Assembly: GCF_000024085.1 (NCBI RefSeq)
Contig: NC_013166.1
Coordinates: 2,604,001-2,668,000 of the forward strand
Source of the DNA: Kangiella koreensis DSM 16069
Lineage (GTDB): Bacteria > Pseudomonadota > Gammaproteobacteria > Enterobacterales > Kangiellaceae
Reading direction: 5' to 3'
Length of the DNA stretch: 64,000 nt
The translations under genes and the position numbers were made by a program. Numbering within the stretch: the first letter of the stretch is position 1; each line of letters opens with the position of its first letter. Shown here one piece after another: positions 17,849 to 28,520 of this stretch. The notes beneath the pieces are model-generated. The model was given only the letters and a program-made list of their open reading frames with translations. It was not told where the DNA came from and searched no databases.

Positions 17849-18544
17849 CTATTTTGCTTTAATTGATTTACGTAATTTATTCCACTCGGGATCATCAATG
17901 TCACCGAACTCATCCATCTTAGGGTAGCGGATTTTATGTTTGTCACAGAATCTGGTAATGGTCGGATGCAAAGCCTTGAAGCAGATTTCATCGACTTCGG
18001 CTTGCGGAATTTTGCATTCGCCATACATCTCGGCGTCAGAACGTTGTCGCTGTGCCTCGTAAAGAATGAGAGCCGTGGCAACCGAAACGTTAAGCGATTG
18101 CACCATGCCCACCATCGGAATAATCACGTGCTGGTCGGCAATCTCGGCAGCTTCGTCAGAAACACCGACTAATTCGGAGCCAACCAGAAGGCAAGTGGGT
18201 TGAGTGTAATCAATAGTTCGAAAGTCTACCGCTGTGTCAGAAAAGTGAGCTGCCAGAACCTGCATCCCCTTGGCCTTCATTTCAGCAATACCAGACTTTA
18301 AGTTGGAGTGTTTATGGGTAGTGACCCAACGCTTGCTACCACTGGAGGTGTGATGCCCAGTGAACTTTACATCTTCCGGAAAGACCGCGTGCACATGGCC
18401 GATGCCAACTGCATCGGCTGTTCGCACGATAGCAGCGAGATTATGCGGCTTATGAACTTGGTCCATGAAAACCGTCAGATCGGGCTGACGGTTTGACAGT
18501 AAGGTTAATATCTTTTGTAAACGGGCGGGACTACGGGGCAGCAC
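17849..18544 (-). CDS. trmH: tRNA (guanosine-18-2'-O)-methyltransferase
   Basis: This SPOUT-class enzyme methylates the 2'-hydroxyl of G18 in the tRNA D-loop. The 231 residues contain SPOUT motif 1 (VHKPHNLAAIVRTADAVG with the catalytic Arg), motif 2 (LVGSELVGVS) and the knot motif 3 (IPMVGMVQSLNVSVATALIL). Its C-terminal tail extends beyond the knot as in TrmH. Translation starts at GTG 18544, four bases after the ridA stop codon, with GAGG in the ridA end as ribosome site. It is the last gene of the spoT operon, as in E. coli. Confidence 0.94.
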   Translation of the reverse strand: MLPRSPARLQKILTLLSNRQPDLTVFMDQVHKPHNLAAIVRTADAVGIGHVHAVFPEDVKFTGHHTSSGSKRWVTTHKHSNLKSGIAEMKAKGMQVLAAHFSDTAVDFRTIDYTQPTCLLVGSELVGVSDEAAEIADQHVIIPMVGMVQSLNVSVATALILYEAQRQRSDAEMYGECKIPQAEVDEICFKALHPTITRFCDKHKIRYPKMDEFGDIDDPEWNKLRKSIKAK

Positions 18545-18547
18545 ACG

Positions 18548-18934
18548 TTAGTCCTCATTCAAAGTGACGATAGCATCCATTTCAATTTGCGCGCCTTTGG
18601 GTAATTCTTTAACACCGATAGCAGCACGTGCAGGATAAGGTTGCTCAAAATATTGCGCCATGATTTCGTTAACAGTGGCGAAATGACTTAAATCAATCAT
18701 GAAGATATTCAGCTTGGAAATATGATTAAGTGTTGCGCCAGCTGCTTCACATACCGCGCTTAAGTTTTTAAAAACTTGGTGAACCTGATCGTCAAAAGCT
18801 TCGACTAACTCCATGCTTTCAGGAATCAATGGTATTTGTCCGGACAGGTAGACAGTATTACCTGCTTTAACAGCCTGCGAATAAGTGCCAATAGCAGCGG
18901 GGGCTTTATCAGTTTGAATAATTGTTTTGCTCAC
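18548..18934 (-). CDS. ridA: RidA family reactive-enamine deaminase
   Basis: This 128-residue protein of the RidA/YjgF/UK114 family hydrolyses reactive enamine/imine intermediates made by PLP enzymes. It begins [21 protein letters not shown] and has the conserved active-site arginine in [23 protein letters not shown]. The start is GTG at 18934 with an AAGGAAA site at good distance. It lies between spoT and trmH on the same strand. Confidence 0.93.
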   Translation of the reverse strand: MSKTIIQTDKAPAAIGTYSQAVKAGNTVYLSGQIPLIPESMELVEAFDDQVHQVFKNLSAVCEAAGATLNHISKLNIFMIDLSHFATVNEIMAQYFEQPYPARAAIGVKELPKGAQIEMDAIVTLNED

Positions 18935-18982
18935 AGCAGTTTCCTTAAAGATTTCCTCAATGAGGGTTAAATGAAGTTCTAA

Positions 18983-21100
18983 TTAAGGGTGACGATGAAC
19001 TTTATTGACGAAAGGAATGACCCTTAATTTTTTGATGATGTTGGCCAAATGAACACGGTGATGCACGCCCATCTGGAACGTCAGAATATTGGTTGAACCA
19101 TCCTGTTCATTAATATCGACATTAACGATATTAGCTTCCTGATTGGAAATAATATTAGTAATCTGTGCTAGAACGCCTCGCTGATTAAAGACTTCAATGC
19201 GTAGTTCTGCAATATAATCGCCCTGCACATCGTCTGACCATTGTACTGGTACATAACGATCATTATGTTTGTGGGCACGTTGTACATTGGGACAAGTTTC
19301 GCGGTGAATGGTAAAACCTTTGCCAGCACTAACGTAAGCTAAAATTGGATCTCCAGGAATCGGACGACAGCAACGTGCATATTTAACCACCAAGCCTTCA
19401 GTGCCTTTAATGGCCAACGGAGCCTGATCTTTTTGTGGCATTTCAACCACCGTTTCATCCACCTCTTCTTCGCCACGGGTTAAGCGATGGGCTACTAACA
19501 CACTGGCAATTTTACCGAGGCCAATACCGGCTAACATATCATCTACCGTTTCGTGATGAGTAATTTTAGCAACTGCTTCCAAATGATCAGCCGAGAACTC
19601 TTCGAGCGGTTTTTTCAACACTTGTTCGAGCAAGCGGCGGCCAAGATGAACAGCTTCATCCTGACGAATATTTTTTACAAAGTTACGAATATTGGAGCGC
19701 GCTTTGCCGGTAACCACATAACTGAGCCAGGCCGGATTCGGCTTTGCGCCAGGAGCGGTGATAATTTCAACGGTTTTGCCATTAGTTAATGGTGTGCTCA
19801 GTGGTGAAAATTGCTTATCAATTTTACAGGCGATGCAGCTATTGCCGACATCAGTGTGAATGGCATAGGCAAAGTCTACTGGTGTTGCACCTTTTGGTAA
19901 CTCTATGATTTTGCCTTTCGGCGTAAAAATATAAACTTCATCCGGGTAGAGATCGATTTTTACATTCTCAATGAACTCCATTGAGTCGCCAGCACTTTGT
20001 TGTAACTCAACCAAACTTTGTAACCATTCGCGCGCTTTAGTTTCCGCTGGATGAGCGCTGCCAGTTTTATAGAGCCAATGCGCTGCCACTCCATTCTCCG
20101 CCATCTGGTCCATCTGCTCGGTACGGATTTGAACTTCGATATGCATACCGGTTTTATTACGCAGAACGGTGTGCAGAGATTGGTAACCGTTGGCTTTGGG
20201 GATTGCGATATAATCTTTGAAGCGACCGGGGATGGGTTTGAAAAGGTTATGAATTTGTCCAAGAATACGGTAACAGGAATCTTCGCTATCGGTGATGACG
20301 CGGAAGGCGTAAATGTCCATCACTTCGGTAAATGTTCCCACCTTGTCGCGCATTTTTTTATAAATACTGTAAACGCTTTTTTCGCGACCAATCACCTTAC
20401 TGGTAATGCGGGAATCTTTTAACCGCGTTCGTAATTGTTCGGTAATGCGTTCAACAATTTCTTTACGATGGCCGCGAACTTTCTTCACCGAGTGCTGCAA
20501 AACTCGGTAACGCAATGGATACATGTTGGCGAATCCCAACAGTTCCAATTGTTCTTTTAAGCGGTAGATCCCTAGACGATTGGCAATCGGTGCGTAAATT
20601 TCCAGCGTTTCACGGGCAATACGACGACGTTTATCAGGACGTAGCGCGCCCAGTGTTTGCATATTGTGTAAACGATCTGCCAGCTTGATCAAAATGACGC
20701 GAATATCCTGCGTCATCGCCATCATCATTTTACGGAAGTTCTCGGCTTGAGCCTGCTCTTTGGATTGGAAATCAATCTGGGTCAGTTTGCTGACACCTTC
20801 AACCAGATCGGCAACCGTTTCGCCAAACTCACCGGAGAGATCTTGTTTGCTCACATCACAATCTTCAATCACATCATGCATTAAAGCTGCCATGATGGTT
20901 TGATGATCTAGGTGTAAGTCAGCAAGAATATGCGCAGCGGCGACTGGATGGGTAATATAAGGGTCACCGCTGGAGCGCATCTGTCCTTCATGGGCACGCT
21001 CCGCCAGCTGATAGGCGCGCTCAATATCGGCTACCTGGTTAGTTTCCAGGTACCCGCCGAGCACATCCCGCAAACTGTCGAAATGTGACATATCGGACAT
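18983..21100 (-). CDS. spoT: Bifunctional (p)ppGpp synthetase/hydrolase
   Basis: It makes and degrades the alarmone (p)ppGpp in the stringent response. The 705 residues have an HD hydrolase domain at about 25-170 with ALMHDVIED (His75-Asp76). This is followed by a RelA/SpoT synthetase domain at roughly 230-340, a TGS domain (DEVYIFTPKGKIIELPKGATPVDFAY) near 390-450 and a C-terminal ACT domain (from about 625). The HD motif is intact, which favours SpoT over RelA. It is downstream of rpoZ on the same strand, as in E. coli. Confidence 0.95.
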   Translation of the reverse strand: MSDMSHFDSLRDVLGGYLETNQVADIERAYQLAERAHEGQMRSSGDPYITHPVAAAHILADLHLDHQTIMAALMHDVIEDCDVSKQDLSGEFGETVADLVEGVSKLTQIDFQSKEQAQAENFRKMMMAMTQDIRVILIKLADRLHNMQTLGALRPDKRRRIARETLEIYAPIANRLGIYRLKEQLELLGFANMYPLRYRVLQHSVKKVRGHRKEIVERITEQLRTRLKDSRITSKVIGREKSVYSIYKKMRDKVGTFTEVMDIYAFRVITDSEDSCYRILGQIHNLFKPIPGRFKDYIAIPKANGYQSLHTVLRNKTGMHIEVQIRTEQMDQMAENGVAAHWLYKTGSAHPAETKAREWLQSLVELQQSAGDSMEFIENVKIDLYPDEVYIFTPKGKIIELPKGATPVDFAYAIHTDVGNSCIACKIDKQFSPLSTPLTNGKTVEIITAPGAKPNPAWLSYVVTGKARSNIRNFVKNIRQDEAVHLGRRLLEQVLKKPLEEFSADHLEAVAKITHHETVDDMLAGIGLGKIASVLVAHRLTRGEEEVDETVVEMPQKDQAPLAIKGTEGLVVKYARCCRPIPGDPILAYVSAGKGFTIHRETCPNVQRAHKHNDRYVPVQWSDDVQGDYIAELRIEVFNQRGVLAQITNIISNQEANIVNVDINEQDGSTNILTFQMGVHHRVHLANIIKKLRVIPFVNKVHRHP

Positions 21101-21137
21101 TAATAATTAACCTTCGGTTTGAGTATTAACCAGTCTA

Positions 21138-21386
21138 TTAAAATAGAACTGGTCTTTGCTCACGCTCACGCTTAGCTGCGCGCTCGTCTGCTTCAACTGT
21201 TTCACGCGTGGTTAACTCGTCTTCGATTTCACGCAAAGCAACGACTGTTGGCTTATCATTGTCCCAATCCACTTTAGGATCGTGACCGCCGGTTGCGATT
21301 TGACGAGCTCGCTTAGCCGCCAACATGATTAAATCAAAACGATTACCAACTTTCTCAACAGCATCTTGTACCGTTACACGTGCCAT
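21138..21386 (-). CDS. rpoZ: RNA polymerase omega subunit
   Basis: This 82-residue omega subunit starts [29 protein letters not shown], the conserved fold that clasps the beta-prime subunit. In other bacteria it is also part of the binding site for ppGpp, consistent with its position between gmk and spoT. The ATG has a GAGGTAAAT-type site. Confidence 0.96.
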   Translation of the reverse strand: MARVTVQDAVEKVGNRFDLIMLAAKRARQIATGGHDPKVDWDNDKPTVVALREIEDELTTRETVEADERAAKREREQRPVLF

Positions 21387-21522
21387 AATTTACCTCTACA
21401 TACATAATGTGGCGAAAGTGCCAAGGGTTAAATTCGGTGCTTTAATATAAGGCTTTTAGCAAAAAACCAGTGAATAAAGCGTTAAAAAGACTTATTAAAG
21501 TAAGTGTACCTTAAAAAACTGC

Positions 21523-22185
<663 letters not shown>

Positions 22186-22389
22186 CTACAATCCAATTCA
22201 GATAATATAAACAAACCAAGCCAAACCTTTATAGCACAAGGCCTGCAGGGATAATAGAGCTTGGAAGGTCAAACGGAAAACACAAAGGCGCGATCATAAC
22301 ACAAGACAAACCCCGCGCGGTATAGAAAGTAAGCAATAAATCGAGCGTTTTATGGAGGGCCAGCTTGGCCAGCCCCTTCCATGAGTAAT

Positions 22390-23256
22390 CTATTCCATAT
22401 TCTGCACTTGTTCGCGCATCTGCTCGATCAGCACCTTGATTTCAACAGCGCTCGAGGTGATGTCGGCGTTGATGGATTTTGAGCCGAGGGTGTTGGCTTC
22501 GCGGTTAAACTCTTGCATTAAGAAGTCGAGGCGTCGACCAATGGGGCCGCCCTTCTTAAGCATACGCTGCGCTTCAATAACGTGAGTTTTGAGGCGGTCG
22601 AGTTCTTCGGCGACGTCGAGTTTTTGCGCCAGGAAGACCAGCTCTTGTTCACGACGCTCCGGATCCAGCTCTACTTCAGCTTCTTTGAAGCGGGTAAGTA
22701 GTTTATCGCGTTGCCATTGCATTACTTGTGGCATTTGTTCCGATACTTTGTCGACTTCGACGCTGATACCGCTTAAGCGTTGTTCGATCATTTCGGCCAG
22801 GGCTGAACCTTCGCGTTCGCGGACGGTGATGAGTTGTTTAACTGCATCGTCAAAGGCATTTCGTACGTCCTGCTCCATAGTATCGGTGTCGGCTTCTTCT
22901 TGCTGCAAAATACCAGGCCAGCGAAGAAGTTGCGTTAAATCCGGGGATTGGTTGTCTTGCGCAAGTACTTGTAGCTCTTCGTGGGCGGTCAGAAGTTGCT
23001 GGGCCATTTCTTGGTCAAGTTTAATCTTGCCCGCGCTTTTAGAGTTCATCTCAACGCGCAAGGTGCAATCGAGTTTGCCACGACTTAGTTGCTTGCGCAG
23101 TACTTCGCGTAGAGAGAACTCCATATGACGGAAGGTTTCCGGCATTCTAAAATTAGGTTCGAGGAATCGTTGGTTTACGGATTTGATTTCCCAGGTTACG
23201 TTGCCCCACTCGGTCGCCACTTGTTGACGGGCGAAGGCTGTCATGCTTCTAACCAT
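22390..23256 (-). CDS. yicC: YicC/YloC family endoribonuclease-type protein
   Basis: This 288-residue protein begins MVRSMTAFARQQ, has SVNQRFLEPNFRMP, and ends with the DUF1732 C-terminus GRRLDFLMQEFNREANTLGSKS. E. coli YicC is an RNase that affects small-RNA stability. The central part is coiled-coil rich. A GC-rich inverted repeat without a U-run lies downstream at about 22352-22380. Position upstream of gmk is conserved in many proteobacteria. Confidence 0.93.
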   Translation of the reverse strand: MVRSMTAFARQQVATEWGNVTWEIKSVNQRFLEPNFRMPETFRHMEFSLREVLRKQLSRGKLDCTLRVEMNSKSAGKIKLDQEMAQQLLTAHEELQVLAQDNQSPDLTQLLRWPGILQQEEADTDTMEQDVRNAFDDAVKQLITVREREGSALAEMIEQRLSGISVEVDKVSEQMPQVMQWQRDKLLTRFKEAEVELDPERREQELVFLAQKLDVAEELDRLKTHVIEAQRMLKKGGPIGRRLDFLMQEFNREANTLGSKSINADITSSAVEIKVLIEQMREQVQNME

Positions 23257-23405
23257 GTAAATTAATGACCTTTTGCAGTGTGTTCAGCTCGATTTACGAA
23301 CGAAAGCCCAGTAATTACCGGACGAAAAGGGCAATTGTACCGATCTTTAGGGGGATTGGCGATAGCGGCAATATTAAGAGCGGATAGACAGCTCACGCCT
23401 ATCGT

Positions 23406-24215
23406 CTAGAGAGCTTTAACACGGAAGCGCTTTTCATCTTCCAGACGCAGGGCGGTCAGCTTGTTACCCCAGACGCACCCGGTGTCGAGGGCGTGTAGGT
23501 TGGGAGTTGGGCATTTACCGTTTAATGCAGCCCAGTGACCAAAGACGACGCGGGTCTGATGGCCAATATCGGTCAGTTCATACCAGGGGAAGAGGCCTTT
23601 GGCCTGTTTGCCCGGAGAGGATTTACTCTTAAAGTCCAACGTTCCATCGTGATGCACAAAGCGCATCCGAGTGAAGGCATTGGTGATATAACGCAGACGT
23701 TCTATTCCTTCCAGTTTCTTACTCCACAAGGCTGGCTTGTTGCCATACATGTGTTTGAAAAAGTCTTTAGCGGTTTCTGTTTTGCTGAGCACTTCTTCGA
23801 GCTCGTAGGCGCAGGCTAGTGTGGTTTTCAGATCCCACTGCGGCGGTACGCCGGCATGGGTCATCAGCACGTTAAGATTCTTGTCGTAAATTGCCATCGG
23901 TTGTTTGCGCAACCACTTCATGAGTTTTTTGATATTGTCGGCGGCAAATATGCCGTTGAACTCACTCTTCTTGGGTAGCTTGGCTTTAGTGTAATAGCTG
24001 GCCAGCATACTCAGATCGTGATTTCCCAGCACCAGCTGGCAGACATCCTGATGCTCATAAGCAAATTGCAAAACTTCCAGCGATTTCGGGCCACGGTTGA
24101 CCAGATCACCTGCCAGCCATAGATTATCGTGCGCCGGATTAAACTGGATTTTTTTTAGAAGAAGGCGAAACTCATCATAACAGCCTTGAATATCGCCGAT
24201 TGCATAGGTCGCCAT
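23406..24215 (-). CDS. apaH: Bis(5'-nucleosyl)-tetraphosphatase, symmetrical
   Basis: It hydrolyses Ap4A to two ADP and also removes Np4 caps from RNA. The 269 residues show the metallophosphatase signatures GDIQGCYDE at 7-15, GDLVNRGP near 36, LGNHDLS near 64 and the late HAGVPPQWDL. The apaG stop codon precedes its ATG by only five bases, giving the usual apaGH pair. Confidence 0.96.
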   Translation of the reverse strand: MATYAIGDIQGCYDEFRLLLKKIQFNPAHDNLWLAGDLVNRGPKSLEVLQFAYEHQDVCQLVLGNHDLSMLASYYTKAKLPKKSEFNGIFAADNIKKLMKWLRKQPMAIYDKNLNVLMTHAGVPPQWDLKTTLACAYELEEVLSKTETAKDFFKHMYGNKPALWSKKLEGIERLRYITNAFTRMRFVHHDGTLDFKSKSSPGKQAKGLFPWYELTDIGHQTRVVFGHWAALNGKCPTPNLHALDTGCVWGNKLTALRLEDEKRFRVKAL

Positions 24216-24220
24216 AGACT

Positions 24221-24598
24221 CTAATGAAGTGCTCCCGGGGCTGCCAAACTGAAGACAGGGATTGGCGTGTCAAACTCTGTACCACTGTCGGTTGCCATCT
24301 GATAACTGCCTTGCATGGTGCCAATCGGAGTATTGAGCACAGCGCCGCTGGAATACTCATAGCTTTTTCCGGGTGCGATATAGGGCTGTTCGCCAACCAC
24401 GCCCTGTCCTTTAACCTCGGTTACCTCACCATTGGCATCGGTGATCACCCAGTGGCGAGCATTTAAAGTCGCACCATGTGAGCCGGTGTTGGTGATTTGA
24501 ATGGTGTATGCGAATACATAACGCTCATTCTCAGGCTCGGACTGTTCGTCGATGTATTGGGTCTGTACGCTAATCTGAAATTGATATTCTTGAGTCAT
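24221..24598 (-). CDS. apaG: ApaG protein
   Basis: This 125-residue ApaG/DUF525 protein has an immunoglobulin-like beta sandwich. Motifs RYVFAYTIQITNTG, LNARHWVITDANG and VKGQGVVGEQPYIAPG, with the end PIGTMQGSYQM, match the family closely. Its role is unclear (a Co/Mg-resistance phenotype is known for Salmonella CorD/ApaG). It is immediately upstream of apaH. Confidence 0.95.
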   Translation of the reverse strand: MTQEYQFQISVQTQYIDEQSEPENERYVFAYTIQITNTGSHGATLNARHWVITDANGEVTEVKGQGVVGEQPYIAPGKSYEYSSGAVLNTPIGTMQGSYQMATDSGTEFDTPIPVFSLAAPGALH

Positions 24599-24789
24599 TT
24601 TTTAATCAGTATCGCCAGTTGTTTGTGATTGACTAGATAACTTCATTGTCTATGGAACGTGGATAGGGTGCAACCCCGTATCAACTCTTTGATAGTGTGG
24701 TCAGAGTTTATTTGACGATGTGAAAGCCATTAGCCTGTGCTAATATTCAAACAATTCATTTCAAGCATTATTGTTTAGAGAAATAGTTT

Positions 24790-25572
24790 ATGAGCCATCT
24801 AAAAGACAAAACCGTCATGGTCACTGGCGCAAGCTCAGGCTTTGGCTTAGCCTGCGCTAAAGCGTTTGCACAAAAAGGCTGTAAAGTTATTGCTGCCGCG
24901 CGTCGCAAAGAACGATTACAGGATCTGAAAGAAGAGCTTAAGCAGGAGCTGGGTGAAGATAGAGTATTTGTATTGCCTCTGGATGTCACTTCCGAGGAGC
25001 AGGTTGATTCTATGTTTAATGCCATTCCAGAAGAGTTTTCCGATATCGATATTCTGGTTAACAATGCAGGGTTAGCATTAGGTTTAGAGCCTGCGCATCA
25101 AGCGGACCTGACTGACTGGAATCGCATGGTGGATACCAACATTAAAGGTTTGTATCTGATGACTCGCAAAGTATTGCCCGGCATGGTTGAGCGCAAATCA
25201 GGGCATGTCATTAATATCGGTTCAATTGCAGGCACTTATGCTTACCCCGGTGGCAATGCCTATGGTGCAACCAAGGCTTTTGTTAAACAATTCAGTCGAA
25301 ATTTGCGTGCGGATTTATTGGGCACCCAGGTTCGTGTAACCAATATTGAGCCTGGTCTGGCGGAAACAGAGTTTTCATTGGTACGCTTTCATGGTAATCA
25401 GGAAAAAGCTGATAATATCTATAAAGGCACTAACCCATTAACGGCCGACGATATTGCAGAGTCAGTGCTCTGGGCCGCTGAGCAACCGCAGCATGTGAAT
25501 ATTAATAGCATTGAATTGATGCCAACTTCCCAGACTTGGGCTGCTCTGGCGATTGATAAAGTGTTGGGCTAA
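24790..25572 (+). CDS. Short-chain dehydrogenase/reductase (YdfG-like)
   Basis: This 260-residue classical SDR has the cofactor motif TGASSGFG (12-19), NNAG at 91-94, catalytic Ser145, Tyr158 and Lys162 (AYGATK), and the typical VRVTNIEPGLAETEFS. It resembles YdfG, an NADP-dependent 3-hydroxy acid/serine dehydrogenase. The ARRKER loop after beta-2 favours NADP. Downstream on the same strand are a MAPEG gene and an FKBP isomerase gene, all close enough to be one operon. Confidence 0.9.
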   Translation: MSHLKDKTVMVTGASSGFGLACAKAFAQKGCKVIAAARRKERLQDLKEELKQELGEDRVFVLPLDVTSEEQVDSMFNAIPEEFSDIDILVNNAGLALGLEPAHQADLTDWNRMVDTNIKGLYLMTRKVLPGMVERKSGHVINIGSIAGTYAYPGGNAYGATKAFVKQFSRNLRADLLGTQVRVTNIEPGLAETEFSLVRFHGNQEKADNIYKGTNPLTADDIAESVLWAAEQPQHVNINSIELMPTSQTWAALAIDKVLG

Positions 25573-25600
25573 CAGTCTAGATTAAAACTAAGGAACCGCT

Positions 25601-26029
25601 ATGACACAACCGATTATTTTGCCACTGGTGGCGATGGTCTTTTTGACTTTGATTGTTGCGATTGTGATGTATCGACGTCGCGTCGGTTACATGAAGGCCA
25701 AGCGGATACACCCACAGAAAGTTCATTCAAGACAAGGTGGCGTTGAACATATTGCCGATACACGAGCTTCTGATAATTATATGAATTTGTTTGAATTGCC
25801 CGTGCTATTTTACGTGGCGATATTTACTATCATGCTGACCAATAACGGCTCACACTTGTTGGTTGCACTAGCGTGGGCATTTGTCGCTTTTCGAGTGATA
25901 CATAGCTTTATTCACTGCACCTATAATAAAGTCATGCATCGATTTGCAACTTTTATCCTAAGCTTTATTACCGTTACGGCGATGTGGATTGTATTAGCTT
26001 CTAACTTAATTTTTGGAACCAATTTATAG
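25601..26029 (+). CDS. MAPEG family membrane protein
   Basis: This 142-residue protein has four hydrophobic segments and the MAPEG-like central motif SDNYMNLFELPVLFYVAI, followed by AFRVIHSFIHCTYNKVMHRF. Eukaryotic members conjugate glutathione or make eicosanoids, and bacterial members are mostly unassigned. It lies 28 bp after the SDR gene and 2 bp before the FKBP gene. Confidence 0.85.
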   Translation: MTQPIILPLVAMVFLTLIVAIVMYRRRVGYMKAKRIHPQKVHSRQGGVEHIADTRASDNYMNLFELPVLFYVAIFTIMLTNNGSHLLVALAWAFVAFRVIHSFIHCTYNKVMHRFATFILSFITVTAMWIVLASNLIFGTNL

Positions 26030-26031
26030 TT

Positions 26032-26514
26032 ATGAATATTGAAAAAGATACTGTTGTTGAACTGGATTATAAATTGATGGACCAAGCAGGTCAGGTCTGG
26101 GAAAGCTCTGCCGAAGGTGGCCCCTGGATGTATTTGCATGGTTATGGTGAAGTCATGCCCGGACTGGAAAAGGAATTAACCGGCAAGGCGATAGGTCAGA
26201 AAGTTAAAGTTGAACTACCACCTAACGAAGCCTATGGTGAATATGAGGATGACCTACGCACCGAAGTCCCGCGCGAAGCCTTCGCTGACGTGGAAAATTT
26301 ATGTGAAGGCATGCGGCTTGCTGCGGAAAGCAGTGATGGCGTGCATGCGGTGGTGGTACGCGAGATTTCCGAAGACACAGTGATAATTGATGCCAACCAT
26401 CCATTGGCTGGTCAAACCGTAAAAGTTGAAGTTAAAGTGTTATCAGTGCGTAAAGCCGACGATGACGAGGTTGCTCACGGGCATGTGCATCAACATGGGA
26501 AATGTGGGGAGTAG
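26032..26514 (+). CDS. FKBP-type peptidyl-prolyl isomerase, SlyD-like
   Basis: This 160-residue protein has an FKBP domain split by an insert-in-flap domain, as in SlyD (MNIEKDTVVELDYKLMDQ, GEVMPGLEKELTG, PPNEAYGEYEDD). The C-terminus ends in a short His/Cys tail, VAHGHVHQHGKCGE, which could bind metal but is much shorter than the E. coli SlyD tail. It is the last gene of the SDR-MAPEG-FKBP run, with a terminator directly downstream. Confidence 0.9.
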   Translation: MNIEKDTVVELDYKLMDQAGQVWESSAEGGPWMYLHGYGEVMPGLEKELTGKAIGQKVKVELPPNEAYGEYEDDLRTEVPREAFADVENLCEGMRLAAESSDGVHAVVVREISEDTVIIDANHPLAGQTVKVEVKVLSVRKADDDEVAHGHVHQHGKCGE

Positions 26515-26550
26515 TTCAGACCCATATGATGTAATTTGTGTTTAAGCTAA

Positions 26551-26579
26551 GGGCAGGCCAATGTGGCTGCCCTTTTTTA
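26551..26579 (+). terminator. Rho-independent terminator after the FKBP gene
   Basis: A GC-rich hairpin (gggcaggcc / ggctgccc with one bulge) is followed by six T. It resembles the hairpin behind folA at 7037, so it may belong to a recurring terminator type in this genome. Confidence 0.85.
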
Positions 26580-26588
26580 TTAAACGAT

Positions 26589-27305
26589 TTAAACCGCAAC
26601 TGCTTTATGTTGCAGATCAAAAATTTCGCGAATACCTTGTTTTCCTAACTCCAACATTTGCATCAATTCATCACCGGTGAAAGTTTCGCCTTCTGCGGTG
26701 CCTTGAATTTCGATAAAGCCGCCATTTTCATCCATCACTAAATTCATGTCGGTTTCGGCTGCGGAATCTTCGAGGTAGTCAAGATCCAGAATAGGTGTGC
26801 CTTTGTATATTCCGACAGAAACTGAACCTACCATATGTTTAAGAGGGTTAGTTTTAATCATGCCGGTCTTGCGCATGTGAAATAGGGCGTCATGCAAAGC
26901 AATGCTCGCTCCTGATATAGAAGCAGTGCGAGTACCACCATCTGCCTGAAGCACATCACAGTCCACATAAATGGTGTTTTCACCCAATTGTGACAGGTCA
27001 ACGGCAGCACGCAGTGAGCGACCAATAAGTCTTTGAATTTCTAGCGTTCGTCCACCTTGCTTGCCTCGAGAAGCTTCGCGATCCATACGGGAGTGTGTTG
27101 AACGCGGTAACATCCCGTATTCAGCCGTAATCCAACCCTGGCCTTTGCCTTTTAAGAACCGTGGAACATTATCAACCACGCTGGCATTACACAGCACTTT
27201 GGTTTCACCAAATTCGATCAGTACTGAACCTTCTGCGTGCTTGGTGAACTGGCGTGTAATAGTGATTGGACGAAGCTGATTGCTGGTGCGGCCACTTGGT
27301 CTCAT
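26589..27305 (-). CDS. rph: Ribonuclease PH
   Basis: This phosphorolytic 3'-5' exoribonuclease trims tRNA 3' ends. From the ATG at 27305 (AAGGGAT site) the protein has 238 residues, the E. coli length, starting [20 protein letters not shown]. Conserved stretches include GEGQ-type [19 protein letters not shown] and the [18 protein letters not shown] metal-binding segment. A longer frame up to 27341 is unconserved. It is convergent with the FKBP gene. Confidence 0.95.
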   Translation of the reverse strand: MRPSGRTSNQLRPITITRQFTKHAEGSVLIEFGETKVLCNASVVDNVPRFLKGKGQGWITAEYGMLPRSTHSRMDREASRGKQGGRTLEIQRLIGRSLRAAVDLSQLGENTIYVDCDVLQADGGTRTASISGASIALHDALFHMRKTGMIKTNPLKHMVGSVSVGIYKGTPILDLDYLEDSAAETDMNLVMDENGGFIEIQGTAEGETFTGDELMQMLELGKQGIREIFDLQHKAVAV

Positions 27306-27586
27306 GGGGATCCCTTGGTTGGATTGTTTTAAGTGGCGCAATTATACGAAAAAGCCAGCAGATTTCCTATGGCAGTAATGCTTAATGATCATAATAAGTA
27401 GTGATTAAGCAATCGAGTACATTTGATATAAGTTCTTGTTTTGTGAGGTTAGTTGTCAGGATTTTTGACATTGCTCACAATTCCATGATGAAAGATCACT
27501 GTTTAAATTGCTTTGCGATTTGTATCACAATGTATCAATACTAACTGGAGTAACCTAGCGTCCACTTGTACGTGGAGGTAGATATT

Positions 27587-28459
27587 ATGAAATTTAAACA
27601 TAGCTTAGTGCTAACCAGTGTCTTATTAGCTTTGGCTGGCTGTAAATCTGATGACGACCCAGATAAAGGTAAATTAGCGTTAGCAATCACAGATGCGCCG
27701 GTCGATGGCGCCGAAGCAGTAGTCGTTGAGTTTACGGGCATTGAAGTTCAAGGGCCTGGCGAGCGTTTGAATTTTGATTTTGATACTCCAATGACTATTG
27801 ACTTATTGCAGCTGACTGGCGATGAGTCGCTTGAGCTACTGCCTGAAACGACGGTTAATGCCGGTCAGTACCAATGGATACGGCTAAAGGTTAATGCTAA
27901 TCAAGGTGTGACCGACTCTTATATTGATATTGATGGTGCTCGTTACTCCTTATATGTTCCAAGTGGCGCCCAAACAGGACTAAAACTGAATCGACCCTTT
28001 ACAGTTGCTGCCGGTGGCATCTCGAATTTCACCATTGATTTCGATTTAAGAAAATCGGTGCATCAACCACAAAATGGTAGCGATGATTATTTCTTACGAC
28101 CAACTTTACGTATCGTAGATAACCTGGAAGTCGGCCATATCAATGGTCTGGTGGATGAAGCTCTCATCAATGCAGAGGGTTGTTCTGACACCAGTGGTGT
28201 CTATTTATTCGCAGGTTATGATGCGGAAACTGATGATATCGATGCTAATGAGCCTGAGCCAATCACTACCACCAATGTTGAGATGAATAGTGACGGTTTC
28301 TATGAGTATGAAATCGGTTTCGTACAGGCAGGTGACTACACCTTGGCCTTTACTTGTGAAGCCGCAAATGATGATCCTGAAACAGATGATGCAATAACAT
28401 TCAGTACGACTCAGAATGTTACTGTAACCCTTGATGAAACTGCTACTGTAGATTTCTAG
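27587..28459 (+). CDS. DUF4382 domain lipoprotein
   Basis: From the ATG at 27587 (GGAGG eight bases upstream) the product is a 290-residue lipoprotein with lipobox LALAGC, Cys19. The mature part begins with a DUF4382 domain (GKLALAITDAPVDGAEAVVVEFTGIEV, then a beta-rich region), and a second Asp/Glu-rich beta domain follows. The protein is strongly acidic, which suits a marine or halotolerant cell surface. Function is unknown. It is monocistronic, with a shared terminator at 28491. Confidence 0.85.
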   Translation: MKFKHSLVLTSVLLALAGCKSDDDPDKGKLALAITDAPVDGAEAVVVEFTGIEVQGPGERLNFDFDTPMTIDLLQLTGDESLELLPETTVNAGQYQWIRLKVNANQGVTDSYIDIDGARYSLYVPSGAQTGLKLNRPFTVAAGGISNFTIDFDLRKSVHQPQNGSDDYFLRPTLRIVDNLEVGHINGLVDEALINAEGCSDTSGVYLFAGYDAETDDIDANEPEPITTTNVEMNSDGFYEYEIGFVQAGDYTLAFTCEAANDDPETDDAITFSTTQNVTVTLDETATVDF

Positions 28460-28490
28460 GTTGTTAGATACTTAAGATAAAGTAGGTAAG

Positions 28491-28520
28491 AAAAAAGGTC
28501 GGCATTCGCCGACCTTTTTT
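28491..28520. terminator. Bidirectional terminator
   Basis: The perfect inverted repeat aaaaaaggtcggc with its complement around an att loop serves the convergent genes at 27587 and 28519. It overlaps the stop codon of the latter. Confidence 0.9.

Noticed and set aside
22589..23128. 179-codon plus-strand frame opposite yicC
   Set aside because: It is Ser/Arg-rich and antisense to a conserved gene, typical of a shadow frame.
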